Shown: piece by piece, positions 12,101 to 22,519 of the stretch
How positions within the stretch are numbered: the stretch's first letter is position 1
Layout of the letters: each line of letters starts with the position of its first letter
Assembly: GCA_016647705.1 (NCBI GenBank)
Contig: CM028325.1
Coordinates: 25,840,474 to 25,904,473, forward strand
From: Eucommia ulmoides
Taxonomy: Eukaryota; Streptophyta; Magnoliopsida; Garryales; Eucommiaceae
DNA length: 64,000 nucleotides
Direction: 5' to 3'
Program-made: the position numbers and the translations under genes
The notes under the pieces: generated by a model
Databases searched by the model: none
What the model was told of the DNA's origin: nothing
Seen by the model: the letters and a program-made list of their open reading frames with translations, nothing else

Positions 12101-12975
12101 TAGTTTTAAATGATTATTGTTTTGGAATAGATAAAATTTTATGAGATAACATCTTTAATATGCAATTATCCATATTTAAAAATGTTCATTAGATTTATTT
12201 CATTGAGATTCATAGAGTGATTATTGAAGAATAAAATGAATTCAAGACAGATGCAAGATGAAGATATTAAAGATGTTCAGAGCATTGAAGATATTTAGAT
12301 GAAAACAACTCATTATTCTTATGCTCTTAATGAAACTTGAATCAGGAACATGCATGACACTTTAAAATGAATTAATTTTATGTGTATTTCGGTCAGAAGC
12401 GATAAATTTAAGATTCTAAATGGTTTTTATAATGTATTAAGTTGATAAAATGATTTTAGTTAAGGACCTAATTGAAAATATGATTTTAATGCTTAAAATG
12501 GTGTTTTTTTGGGTTAATTTGGTCAACCAGTGAAAAGGGTCGATCGACTAACCAGAATAGTGTGTTTAGAGAGTGAAATGGGTGACCTACTGGTCCATTC
12601 GGTCAACTGACAAGTTGGGATAATCGACTAACGAATCCAGTTGCTGAATAGGAATAATGATGAAATCTCTCGACCAATCGGTCAACCGACCAAGAAGGTT
12701 GGTCAACCAACTGGGTGCAATCCAACTGCCATTTTTTTACCATTGGAGAGGGGCGGTCGACTAGTAGTGATGGGCGATCGACCAGCAGTGATGGCCGGTC
12801 AATCGACATACCTAGTCAAGTGTTTGACTGTTTCTCATTTCTTTTAAGAGGATCACCTTCCTGACACTTATAAGTACATTACTAGTGCCTATTCCAAAAA
12901 AAAAAAAAATGGTCTCATCCTCTCTAAATGATTTTAGGCTGATAAGCTTGTGTAAGAGTTATCTCAGACTGTATT

Positions 12976-13512
12976 TTGAATGTTAAATTTTCGGTGATGT
13001 TCCAAGGTGTTTATAAGGGGTTTTTCAAAAGTTCTCGAGGTTTAAGAAAAGGGGACCCTATTTTTCCTATTCTCTTTATTCTTGCCAAAGAGGTTCTTAG
13101 TCGTTCAATTTTGCAAGCAGTGAATAATAATCTTATCAGCTGGTATATTATTAGACATGGTTGCCCAATCATTTCCCATCTACTTTTTGCGGATGACAGA
13201 TTATTATTTTGTAATGGAAGTGTGCCAAGAATTCAAAATCTTATGTCAGTTCTTAATGATTATCAGTCAGCTTCAGTCCAATTGATCAGCCTCTCGATGA
13301 GTATTTTTTACGTGTATGGGAATTGTCCACCAAGTAGAATTTCCATGATTCAACAGGCTACTTCGTTCCAACGTGGTACGTTTTCTCTTACCTACTTGGG
13401 TGTTCTTATTTTCTACGGTCATCTAAAAGCTACGGATTTTAGCCCTCTTGTTGATAAGATATCCAAGCACTTGGAAGGTTGGAGGTCTAAACTTTTTTCC
13501 AAAGGCGGTTGA
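12976..13512 (+). pseudogene. LINE reverse transcriptase fragment
   Basis: About 178 residues of an L1-type RT are open. RGLRKGDPIFPILF (residues 21-34) is the conserved RGLRQGDPLSP motif. HLLFADDRLLF (68-78) contains the catalytic FADD at 13186-13197. TYLGV and LEGWRSKLFSKGG near the end are typical of plant L1 RT. It stops at 13512, but the same protein continues in frame beyond the stop (LLKHVIASMPMHL...). The N-terminal endonuclease and the early RT motifs are missing, so it cannot be functional. Confidence 0.9.
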
Positions 13513-14545
13513 CTTATTCTTTTGAAACATGTGATAGCCTCCATGCCCATGCATCTTATAGCAGCTTCTTCCGTCCCTCTCCCTATTCTGAATAGGATCG
13601 AAACCATAATGGCACATTTCTTTTGGAACTCGTCTGATACAAATAAGAAGCATCATTGGATAGCATGGAACACAGTTTGCAAAAGGAATAGTGAGGGATG
13701 ACTTGCCTTGCGCACCTTACATGATATGAAAGACATTTTTTCTCTCAAGAAAATATGGAGCATAGTTCATGGCAAGTCTCTATGGTCTGATTTCATGCAT
13801 AGCAGGTATACCAAACACATTCCTATTTCACTATGGAAGCATTATAATAATAAGTCTATATTACGGGTAGACATCCTTGAAACTCAAGCAACGTTTATGG
13901 AATTGTCTAGATGGGAAGTGGGGATGGAAGAAAGATCAGTTATTGGTACAACGATTGGGGATATGGTGTCCTATTACATATTGTATATGGGGAGTTTCCA
14001 ATGTTAACGGTTTAAGAAGAAAATGGAACAATATCTTGGCGGTAGGTGGATTTAACGGATCAAGAGATGGATTTTTGGACAGGATTGAGCTTGTTTTAAA
14101 TGGAGAGAACAATTGACTCATATGGCTTCTGAGTAAAGATGAAAATTTCTCCATTAAATTAGCTTGGGAGGGTTTACAAGGAAAAATGCAGGATAGTCGT
14201 CATTTCTCGTTAATCTGAAAGCTTAATATTCTGTTAAAAAATAAAATTTTCATATGGTAGTTGTTTTATGGGAGAGTTCTAGTGGACTATATCATAAAAA
14301 AAATGGGCATTTGTGTAGTTTTTGCTTGTCACTATTGTGATAACAGAGAGGAGGATGAGGACTTTCATCATTTATTTATTATTAGAGATTTGGCTTACAA
14401 GGTATGGCGTAATTTCTCTCTGCTTTTTCTCATTCCAATGATTTCTCAACCTCTCATTCACAAATTTTATTTATGGTGGGCGCGTCTAAAGGGCTCATCG
14501 TCTATTCATCAGTTGAGCTCCCTTGTGCCAGCTCTAATTGTATGA
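13513..14545 (+). pseudogene. LINE connecting region and zf-RVT domain, several frames
   Basis: Pieces in different frames continue the plant L1 ORF2: FFWNSSDTNKKHHWIAW near 13620-13670, a KIWSIVHGKSLWSDFM stretch near 13753, and the zinc-binding zf-RVT region at about 14300-14420 (CHYC, then HHLF). Frames switch between 13877-14116 and 14261-14545, so there are several indels. These regions normally lie C-terminal to RT and help in nucleic-acid binding. Confidence 0.7.
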
Positions 14546-14689
14546 GAAATATGGTTGAGTCATAATGCGGCGATTCATGAAAATAAGAAAATGTCAAGTG
14601 ACAACATTATTATAAAGGTTCAATGTTGGGTCGGAGAGCTCAACTACATTATCGTTCCCCAGTCCAATAAGACAGCTACGACATCTGGT

Positions 14690-15110
14690 TTGATGTCAGT
14701 GGTTTCCCCCTCCGGCTTGTGTTTATAAACTCAATGTCGACAGTGCTTTCAAACAGGGTACGGGTCAGGCAGGTTGTGGTGGGATTATAAGAGATCAATA
14801 CGGTAAATTTTTTTTAGCCTTTCATCATCCTTTAGCTTGCAATTATAGCTTCCAAATAGAGGTTCATGCCCTCTTTTATGGTATTTGAATTGCCCTTACA
14901 CATAACTATCTCCCCTTGGCTGCGAAAAGTGATAACAAAAGCGTTGTGCTTACCCTTAGAAATCCTTGTCCGGATTGGGTTTTGCTTTCCAAGTGGCATA
15001 CTATTCAATTTTGGTTATCATCATTTTAAATTACGCTTATCCATGTGTATCGAGAATGCAACTTTGTCGTAGACTCCCTCGCTAATATTGTTAGTCTGTA
15101 TAGTAATGTT
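14690..15110 (+). pseudogene. LINE RNase H-like domain, decayed
   Basis: KLNVDSAFKQG followed by GCGGIIRDQYG (about 14730-14803) matches the start of the RNase H-like domain found at the end of many plant L1 ORF2 proteins. Later parts are frame-shifted and broken by stops. Confidence 0.65.
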
Positions 15111-16908
15111 TTTATAGTGAGATTACGTTTCCCATCACTATTAGGCGTTGTCTACATAATGATGAGTTAGGAATTCTACACATTAGGTTGTAATACTTGT
15201 TTCCACGTAATAAAATTATTATTATTATTATTATTATTAAAGAATGAGTGTTTTGAGGGATTTAAGTGTATTTCAAATATATACTATATATTAAATGATT
15301 TCACATTAATCAGTCCATTTATTTAATCAGTCTTATTTCTATAGATTTTTATTTTTAAAAGTTTTGAGGACCAAAATGAGTTTTTCTAAAAGTATATTTA
15401 AATGAAATATATCTTAAAGTGCCAATTAAGGTCTTATATTTTGAAAAGAAGTCATTATAAGGTATATTTGAAATTCCTATAATTCAACCTGTGAATTTTA
15501 AGTTTAGAAATTGCTATGTTGGTAGAGAATACTTGGGATCAAAGATATGGGAGAGATTTATGAGATTTTATTTAATCTTACTATTTAGTCCATATACTTA
15601 AATAAAATTCTTTCTATACTTTTATTGACTAAGATAAAATTATTTTTGGAACTAAATTGAGAGCTTTAAAAGTCATATTCTTGGTCAAATATAGCCTTTA
15701 TAAATCTATATTATACATTGGGTCCATATGTGTCGTTAATGTTTGAAAACTAACCGTTATAGGTCTAGGTAAGAGTCCCTAAATATGGACGTGCGGGATT
15801 AAGAAATACTAATAAAAAAGAGTTTTAATCATCTTTTTCTATTAAAAATATTGTGTTTTATGCTTAGAAAATTATACGAATGATATATTGAAAGAATTCT
15901 TGATCGAGACACGAATAGTTTGCTGAGAAATTTTCCAACAGAAGTTATTCTAAAAAGAGTTATTGATTGGAGCGTGTAAAAGTTTTCATCCCTAGTTTTG
16001 TACTACACTGAGCTATCTTAATTGTTTTTGAGAAATCTCGATGAGATCTTTCCAAGTTAATTATGTGCTTATCTGTTTATAATGTAATTTGATTACTTGG
16101 AATATTTGTTTGTGAAAAATCATTTTCATTGAAGAAATTTGGTTGTTTCATAATAAATTTATCACTTAGTTTTCGGGACATTAATTGAGTATAACTGTCT
16201 TGAGGTAGTAGAAGCTACTATGAGAAGATATGTGATGTTTAGTTTTGTGAGGAAGAGCATATTAGACATAATGAGACGGTGTTTAATCAGGGTAGTTAGA
16301 TTTCAATCTTTAACGTGAGAAAAAAATTAGGGTTTGATCTTTACTCTGCAAAAAGATTAGGTTAGTCTTTTTCTTTCTAAAAGATTAGGTTGTGATTCTT
16401 GTTGTAATAGAATGAGAGAGAGAAAATGTTCTTGCTAAGCCTGTGAAAAGGATAAGTGTAATAGAATGAGAGAGTGATAGGTTGATTTTGAGCCTACGAA
16501 AAAAATAAAGATAGTTAAGATTGATTTTGAGCCTGGGAACAGTATCAGGATAATTAGGGTTTGATTCTGAGCCTAAAAAAAGAATTAGGCTAGTCTTTAG
16601 CCTATGAAAAAAATTGTAAGAGTTTGATTCCTACCAGTGAAAGGAATCAAGGTTTAATGGATTACGAATCTCCATGAAGCTCGGGGGACTAGATGTAAGT
16701 AAGAGTAACTTACTAAACTAGTATATATTGTTGTGCGTTGCGTTGTTTTATTTTCTGTTGTTTAGGTGTGTACTTAGTTAAATACTTTTTTGCTGCTTAA
16801 CAATGTAATAATCAATTAAGAAATTTATAACTTGTGTGCTAAACTTATTGTTTAAATTTTTGTAACCACCCAATTCACCCACCTCTTGGGTAGATCTTTA
16901 TGCCAACA

Positions 16909-19034
16909 CTCCTGATTGCTCTGAACTTAAAGTCTTTAGTTGCGTTAGTTTGTTCTTCTCAAACCACATGAACACAACAAGTTGAAACCAAGGGCCCACT
17001 TATGTTGCTTTCTCGGATATGACATTGAACACAAAAAGATATCGGTGCTGGGATCCTATATCTTAAACTCTTTGTATATCTCGTCACATCATTTTTTGGG
17101 AACATCAAATATTTTATTCCTTGCGATCCTTTGATATATCAACCCTTACTGACTCCAGATTCTTTATTGATTTTTCTCTTGAGTTACTTCCTAAGGATGC
17201 AGTTTCAGATACTGTTGAGCCCATTCTAGCAGTACCAGCCGAGCCTAATCTCGTACTTCCGCTTAGTCCACTCTAGCATCGCCAGGTGAACCTACTCCAA
17301 AACCACTAGCTGATCTCACCCCTCCAACTCCATCGACCATACTTGAGACTTTTCCTATGACTGATGATTCTGTACCGACTACTTCTAAAACTCTCTTTCC
17401 AGATCACCATTGCTGCTCAAATAGGGTAACTCATCATCCATCTAATCTTATTGATTATCATTACTTTTTCTAACCATACTTAATCTGCATAATTCTCAAT
17501 CCTATAAGGAGGTTAGTACTAATCCTCTTTAAAAAATAAATAATGGACAAAGAACTTCTGGCCTCAGTCAAAACTCACACCTAGGATCATATTGACCTTT
17601 TCCCTGGGGAAAACTACTTCTATTGGATGCAAGTCGGTATTTAAGATCAAAATACATTCTGATGGTTTTGTTGAATGCTATAAAGCTTGATTTGTTGCTA
17701 AGGGATTTGTTGGGGAATATGGAATTAACTACGAAGAGACATTTGTTATAGTAGCGAAGCTCAAATCTGTCTATACTCTTCTTGCCATCGCCGTTATTCG
17801 AAAATGAACTATTTTTCAGCTGGATGCTAAGAATGCATTTCTCAATGGCGATCTTCTGGAGGAAGTTTACATACATACCCCTCATGTCCTCGTTGCTCAT
17901 CGACATAAAGTTTGTTGCCTTCTTTTTACCTTATATGGTCTGACACAAGCTCCACGTGCCTGGTTCGCAAAATTCACCACTACCATGCATTAGTTTGGAT
18001 TCACATCCAGTGCTTATGATTCATCCTTGTTTATTCGCCACACTGATAATGATATTATCCCTTTTTTTTTTTTTATTATACGCGGATAACATAACTATTA
18101 CTGGGGATGATTTACATGGTATTTTGAACTCAAAAAGTTTCTCTATGGACAGTGCGAGATGAAACATCTTAGCATGCTCATTTATTTTCTTGGTCTCAAA
18201 GTATCATCTAATTCAGATGGATATTTTCTTTCTCAGGCCAAATATTCCTTTGATCTCTTGTCCAAGCTTGGCATCACTGGCTCCACCATTGTCACTAATT
18301 CTTTAGAGCCAAATATTATACTCACTCTACTAGATGGTTCACCTCTTCTGAATGTTATTTTATATTTCTAACTGGTTGGAAGTTTGGTATTCCTCACTGT
18401 CACTTGCCTAGACATCTTCTATGTCTTCCATTAAGTTAGTCAGTTCTTGTCCGCTCTTCGGACCACTCATTACTCGGTTGTTCTTCGTATTCTTTGATAT
18501 GTCAAGGGTAATTTACATCACACACTTCATTTCTCAGCCCATTTCGCTCCCACTTTACAAGCTTATTCTAATATCGATTGGTCCAGAGATCCTACCGACA
18601 GATGTTCAATAATTGTTTATTGTTTCTTCTAGGGCAACTCTCTTATTTCCTGGCTTAGTAAGAAATAAACTATAGTTGCTCGCTCTAGCACTAACACTGA
18701 ATATTGTGCCATCGATGATGCAACACAAGATCCACTTTGACTCCGTTAGCTCCTCACTGACATAGGAGTCTCATCTCTTACTTCCACTATTCTATATTGT
18801 GACAATAAGAATGTTATTCAAATTGCACATAATGATGTATTCCACAAGCATAAAAAAAATCACATCGAGACTGAATTCCACTTATTTTGTTATCACATTC
18901 TCTAGAATATTATTTGTTTACCATCTGTCAATTTAGCCAATCAGACAACAAATATTCTCACCAAGGCTTATCCACCCAAACACTTTCATAATCTAGTTTT
19001 GAAACTCAAGTTTACATCTCATTTACTGCCTTGA
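16909..19034 (+). pseudogene. Copia integrase end, reverse transcriptase and RNase H (broken)
   Basis: The region resumes with PDCSELKVFSCV, the part that normally follows LFGKPP. The RT shows LDAKNAFLNGDLLEEV (about 17820-17868) and YGLTQAPRAWF (about 17935-17965). At 18079-18090 YADN stands where the catalytic YVDD is expected, so the second aspartate is lost. FLGLKV and the RNase H part (DWSRDP near 18580, TEYCAI near 18700, HIETEFH near 18863) follow. Several stops and frame shifts are present. It is the second half of one ancient polyprotein and is not functional. Confidence 0.85.
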
Positions 19035-19047
19035 GTTTAACAGGGGT
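19032..19047 (+). promoter_or_regulatory. Polypurine-like tract before the 3' LTR
   Basis: TTGAGTTTAACAGGGG lies immediately before the 3' LTR, in the place where copia elements prime plus-strand synthesis. Confidence 0.6.
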
Positions 19048-19215
19048 TGTTAATATATGTCTATGGGTTTATCCCATTGGGTTAAAACCCTAACCTTAGA
19101 GTTTCTTTTGTCTCATATATATATCTCTATTGTAAATCTAAATTGTTGTACTTTTCTTGAATATCAATATATCGTTCATGTTCTCCCAACTTTCAGTCTC
19201 TCAATTATTCTAACA
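19048..19215 (+). repeat. 3' LTR of the short-LTR copia element
   Basis: It starts TGTTAATATATG and ends TCTAACA. It pairs with the LTR at 5100-5272. Confidence 0.9.
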
Positions 19216-19359
19216 AATTAAATTCATGAAAATTATAGCATTTTCATCTACATATATGCTCTTCTTTTTGACATCCATATTGTTTTTTCACTTAAAATAA
19301 CCAAACACATAATGAATGCTCAATAAGACAAATTACCCCACACATAATGTAGCTCAAAT

Positions 19360-20870
19360 TGGTAAATGTTCACGAAAAATAACTAGAAAAGGTACAAGCA
19401 ATTAATTAGTGAATGTTCAGTGAACTTAATCAACCCGGGTACAAAATGGTTTTTATTTTAGTGAACATTCACGAAATAAATCCACTACCAAATTAAAAAT
19501 AAAATAAAAAATACTTGCTTAGTGAAGTTCACTTGGATAGTTTCATTAGTCAACATTCGTTCGTTTAGTGAACATTCATTAAAACAATTATATCAAAACA
19601 ACATTATTACTTAATTTCGTGTTTGTTCACCACATAAATTACCACCAACCAAAAAATGTGACTTACTTTAGTAAACATTCACAAAATCGCCTTCACGTCG
19701 TAATCATAGTTTTGTCCATTGAATATTCACTAAAGCGATTACTCAACACATAATTTAAGTTAGAATTGTATATGTTTAATAAAAAAAAAAAAAACTACAA
19801 AAAGGTACATGATTTCAAGTTGTGAAAGTTCACTAAATCAATTACCCCCCCCAAAAAAAGTTACTTATTTTAATGAACGTTCACTAAATTAATCCACTAA
19901 TACAACAATATATACTTAGGCCATGTTGGATAATGATTAAATTTTAATTGCTGAAAATTTGGAAGTGTTAAATTTTAAGTGCTGAAAATATCTTAAGCTT
20001 GTTTGATAACATTAAAATTTTAAGAGCTAATTTTAAAGTGTTGAATTCTTTTTTTTCTATTTTATAAGTACATAATTTGAAGACTGAAAATTATTTAATT
20101 ACATTCTACTCTCTAGAATCTAAAACAAAATAATAATATAAAAATACCAATAACATACTAAAAAGTTCAAATATATAAATTATCACAAGTCAAAAATAAC
20201 ATAGAATTCAACCAAAAAAAATTAAATCAGGGAATTTATTTTTTAAAATTTATAGATTCCCTTTTTTAACTTCCTCAATAATACACCAATTACAACAATA
20301 AACGTTAACAAACAAATTCATTTTTGTGAACGTTCACAATGGATTAAATTTATTAAAAATACCATTTAAAATTTTAAAATATATTCCATTCTTTTCATTT
20401 TGATATTCATATTGATTATTTTCTAATGAAAACAAAAAATCAAAAGTGAACATTCAAGAAAAAATAGTTTACAAATAGTTGAAAGATCTTTGCAAAATTC
20501 AATACTGTAATTAATATTTTCTAAACAAATGAATGCTTACTAATGAAATGTTCTAAGTTAACATTGACTAAGTAAATTTTATTGTGTTGGTAGATTGATT
20601 TAGTGAATGTTCATTAAGCCACATTTTGTGTTAGAGTGATTAATTTTAATAAACATTTACTAAGATAAAAATATGATTATGACGTGGAGTTGATTTTGTG
20701 AATATTTACTAAATTAAGTCACATTCTGTGTTAGGTAATATATGTGGTGAACATAACCAAAATTAAGTCATAAACGTTGTTTTGGGATAATTGTTTTACT
20801 AAATGTTTACTAAACAAACAAAATGCTTACAAATGAAATTGTATAAGTGAACATTCACTAATTTATTTAT
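19360..20870. repeat. Dispersed palindromic motif, about 15 copies
   Basis: Variants of TTAGTGAAC(A/G)TTCACTAA recur, for example at 19458-19476, 19564-19582, 19666-19686, 19869-19889, 20326-20340, 20598-20616 and 20845-20864. One more lies in the left arm at about 4973-4990. Many copies are near-perfect palindromes, so they have no orientation. Arrays of short repeats near transposon ends are known transposase-binding sites in CACTA and hAT elements; that role here is inference. A possible second MITE end (TAGGCCATGTTGGATAATG) begins at 19919, with no clear partner. Confidence 0.7.
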
Positions 20871-21119
20871 TTTTCACTCAAAAGTAATCAATATGAATAT
20901 CAAAATGAAAAGTATGAAATATAGATTAAAATGCTATAAATTTCATGAATTTAATATTTTGTAAATGGTCACAAAATATGTTTTTTATTTTTATTTTATT
21001 GGCTGTCTATTTTTATAGTTGGTGGGTTATTAATTACTATAAGGGTAAAGAGAGAGAAATAATGACCTTTAAATCAAAAAGGGTATTATGGTCAAATGTT
21101 GATTAACATTAATTGATAG
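20780..21119 (-). repeat. Right inverted arm of the DNA transposon
   Basis: The reverse complement reproduces the left arm, including AAATTCATGAAATTTATAGC, which in the left arm lies just after the copia insertion at 19216-19245. This shows that the copia element inserted inside an older inverted arm. Confidence 0.6.
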
Positions 21120-21169
21120 AGTGACTAAAATATAGATATTAATTATGAAAACTAATATAAATAATAAAT

Positions 21170-21330
21170 TATCAGGAAAGATTATTTTAATATACGACTA
21201 AACAATAAAAATCTCTTTTTTATTAATTAAAAATCATAAATTAAAATATTCAACACTTTTCACTTCAAAATCAATGTAACAAAGTTAAAAATATTTGATC
21301 ATTGTGTGACAATTTGTATTAAATCAAACA
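21170..21330. other. Spacer without recognised features
   Basis: AT-rich DNA between the DNA transposon end and the SINE-like sequence. No gene was seen. Confidence 0.4.
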
Positions 21331-21339
21331 AAACAATAC

Positions 21340-21462
21340 CCACAAGGTGTTAGTCTAGTTAGTAAGAGGAGGTGCTCCATTTCCTTATCAACTAGGGTAC
21401 CCCTAGGGAGATGATTAGTCAAAGTGTGCGTAAACTTGCCCAGATAATACCGTATCGTAAAA
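21340..21462 (+). mobile_element. tRNA-derived SINE-like sequence
   Basis: GTGTTAGTCTAGTTAGTAAGAGG at the start resembles an internal promoter A box of a tRNA-derived SINE. The 3' part GTGTGCGTAAACTTGCCCAGATAATACCGTATCGTAAAAA is close to the tail shared by several plant SINE families. It is about 120 bp with a short A-rich end. The B box is weak and no clear flanking duplication was found, so it is an old copy. Confidence 0.5.
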
Positions 21463-21559
21463 ATAAACACAAACCAAACAATATTAGTACTAGAACAGAG
21501 GGAGTTACATAAAAAAAATTCCAAATAATATCATGAAATATTGTTGAATGAACACCAAT

Positions 21560-21995
21560 TAATTAGTGTATTTGATCCTTTTCAAATTAATTAAATTTTG
21601 AATTTGATTAATAGTCGGGGCACGACCCTGGAATAATTCATCAAAAATAGGAGATCAATTCAACACATTAATATCATTAAGTAATCCTGACAACCCCAAA
21701 AAGGCAATGTCATATCCAAAGATCTTGTGAACCAACAACTTCCAAAATGATTATTGGTTCATGACAATGACAAGTATACATACCTTGTCATGCAGTAAGA
21801 CAATTTGTTCACTTCCGATACATACAATCAATGCTTCTCAACATTCTTAGAAAGCCACGATTTTCACCAAGGGATAGTAATCGATAAATATCATTGCTAT
21901 TTGTTGCTCTTAAATACTCATCGTCGAATATTGCACCAATTGTTTTCACAAATCACTTTAAGCTTTATATGGCGGTGTTTTCTCCAATCTGTACA
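21560..21995 (-). pseudogene. PIF/Harbinger transposase, C-terminal half (broken)
   Basis: On the minus strand, fragments match the plant Harbinger (HARBI1/ALP1-like) DDE nuclease: FVKTIGAIFDDEYLRATNSNDIYRLL near 21880-21960, GENRGFLRMLRSIDC near 21830-21872, then MYT, HEPIIILEVVGSQDLWI and a PIFDELFQGRAP stretch down to about 21615, in shifting frames. Stops interrupt it. The N-terminal half lies at 40360-40761, and the two parts were separated by the LTR block at 22001-40354. The enzyme would cut and join DNA at the ends of a Harbinger transposon. This copy is dead. Confidence 0.8.
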
Positions 21996-22403
21996 TATTC
22001 TGTTAGAAAAATAATTTAAAATTAAATATTTTATTATATATAAATTATATTATTTTATTTAATAAAATTATTTATATATTTATAATGGGTATAATTATGT
22101 GTTCTAATTACATGTTTATTACACATTATTATTGTGATTAAATTATAAAATTTATTAAAATAACTATATAAATTCTATTATAATTATAAATATATATATA
22201 TATATGTGTGTGTGTGTTACAATTTAATTATTATAATATTTATGTGTATAATTAGTTATTTTATTAATTATAATATTTTTGATATTTAATATTATAGTAA
22301 GAGTTACATAACTCATACATTATATATATGTGTACTAGTGTATAACCCGTGCCTAAAGGTATAGGTGCAAAACTAAAAAAAAAAAACTCGAAACAACATC
22401 TTT

Positions 22404-22405
<2 letters not shown>

Positions 22406-22473
<68 letters not shown>
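22406..22473. repeat. (AT)n microsatellite
   Basis: An uninterrupted AT dinucleotide run of about 34 units near the 3' end of the Helitron. Length is likely to vary between individuals. Confidence 0.95.
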
Positions 22474-22477
<4 letters not shown>

Positions 22478-22519
22478 ACATAATAACCTCTATTTATACA
22501 TATATTCCATACCAATGTT

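Larger units (their letters stand above)
12850..15241 (+). mobile_element. L1-type LINE, 5'-truncated, inside the LTR
   Basis: The insertion carries reverse transcriptase, a zf-RVT region and an RNase H-like region, and ends in an (ATT)n tail at about 15213-15240. It lies between LTR segments that are contiguous in the sister LTR. Near the start (12905-12960) a short NDFRLISLC stretch resembles the beginning of an L1 RT and is followed too soon by later RT motifs, which suggests an internal deletion. A target-site duplication is not clear. Confidence 0.85.
7672..16908 (+). mobile_element. Sirevirus-like copia element, lacking pol, nested in copia integrase
   Basis: Two LTRs of about 2.4-2.6 kb (7672 to about 10280, and about 12100-16908 without the LINE) flank an internal region of only about 1.8 kb. 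The internal region keeps a gag fragment with a CCHC knuckle but no protease, integrase or RT. The LTR start TATTAAACC is probably a mutated TGTTAAACC, and the end is GCCAACA. The flanks CTCCC (7667-7671) and CTCCT (16909-16913) fit a 5-bp target duplication. Removing the element restores the normal codon order around the host GKPP motif. Long LTRs plus a coiled-coil and knuckle gag suggest a Sirevirus relative. Confidence 0.8.
12100..16908 (+). repeat. 3' LTR of the Sirevirus-like element, split by a LINE
   Basis: From about 12185 (TTCATAGAGTGATTATTGAAG) to about 12845 it aligns with 7797-8450. It resumes at about 15243 (GAGTGTTTTGAGGGATTTAA), which aligns with 8470 onward, and ends at 16908 with CTTGGGTAGATC...GCCAACA. 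The motif island recurs at about 12515-12810. The interruption is a LINE. The first 80-100 bases of the LTR are too diverged to place exactly. Confidence 0.75.
5100..19215 (+). mobile_element. Ty1/copia retrotransposon with short LTRs, interrupted
   Basis: LTRs of 173 bp (5100-5272) and 168 bp (19048-19215) begin TGTTAATA and end TCTAACA and are about 85-90% alike by eye. The flanks GATTA (5095-5099) and AATTA (19216-19220) fit a 5-bp target duplication with one change. A related uninterrupted sequence at about 20336-20350 (CACAATGGATTAAATT) serves as an empty-site reference. A copia primer site follows the 5' LTR and a purine-rich tract precedes the 3' LTR. The order GAG-pre-integrase, integrase, RT, RNase H identifies Ty1/copia. 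A 9.2-kb Sirevirus-like element is inserted in the integrase. All frames carry stops, so the element is dead. Confidence 0.9.
4779..21119. mobile_element. Non-autonomous DNA transposon with long terminal inverted repeats
   Basis: The left end starts CTATCAATTAATG, followed by a TTGACCATAATA block and then CAAGGTCATTA. The right end is the inverse: TAATGACCTTTAAA, TATTATGGTCAAATG, CATTAATTGATAG at 21119. Similarity continues inward for roughly 300 bp on each side (left arm 4779-5099 continuing at 19216; right arm about 20780-21119). Without the copia element at 5100-19215 the transposon is about 2.2 kb. It has no transposase and is filled with a palindromic motif near TTAGTGAACGTTCACTAA. TGACTA occurs just outside both ends, but a clean target duplication was not resolved. 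Superfamily unknown; Mutator-like or hAT-like are both possible. Confidence 0.6.

Noticed and set aside
19919-20260. A second MITE within the DNA transposon
   Set aside because: One end looks like a MITE terminus, but no inverted partner or flanking duplication was found.
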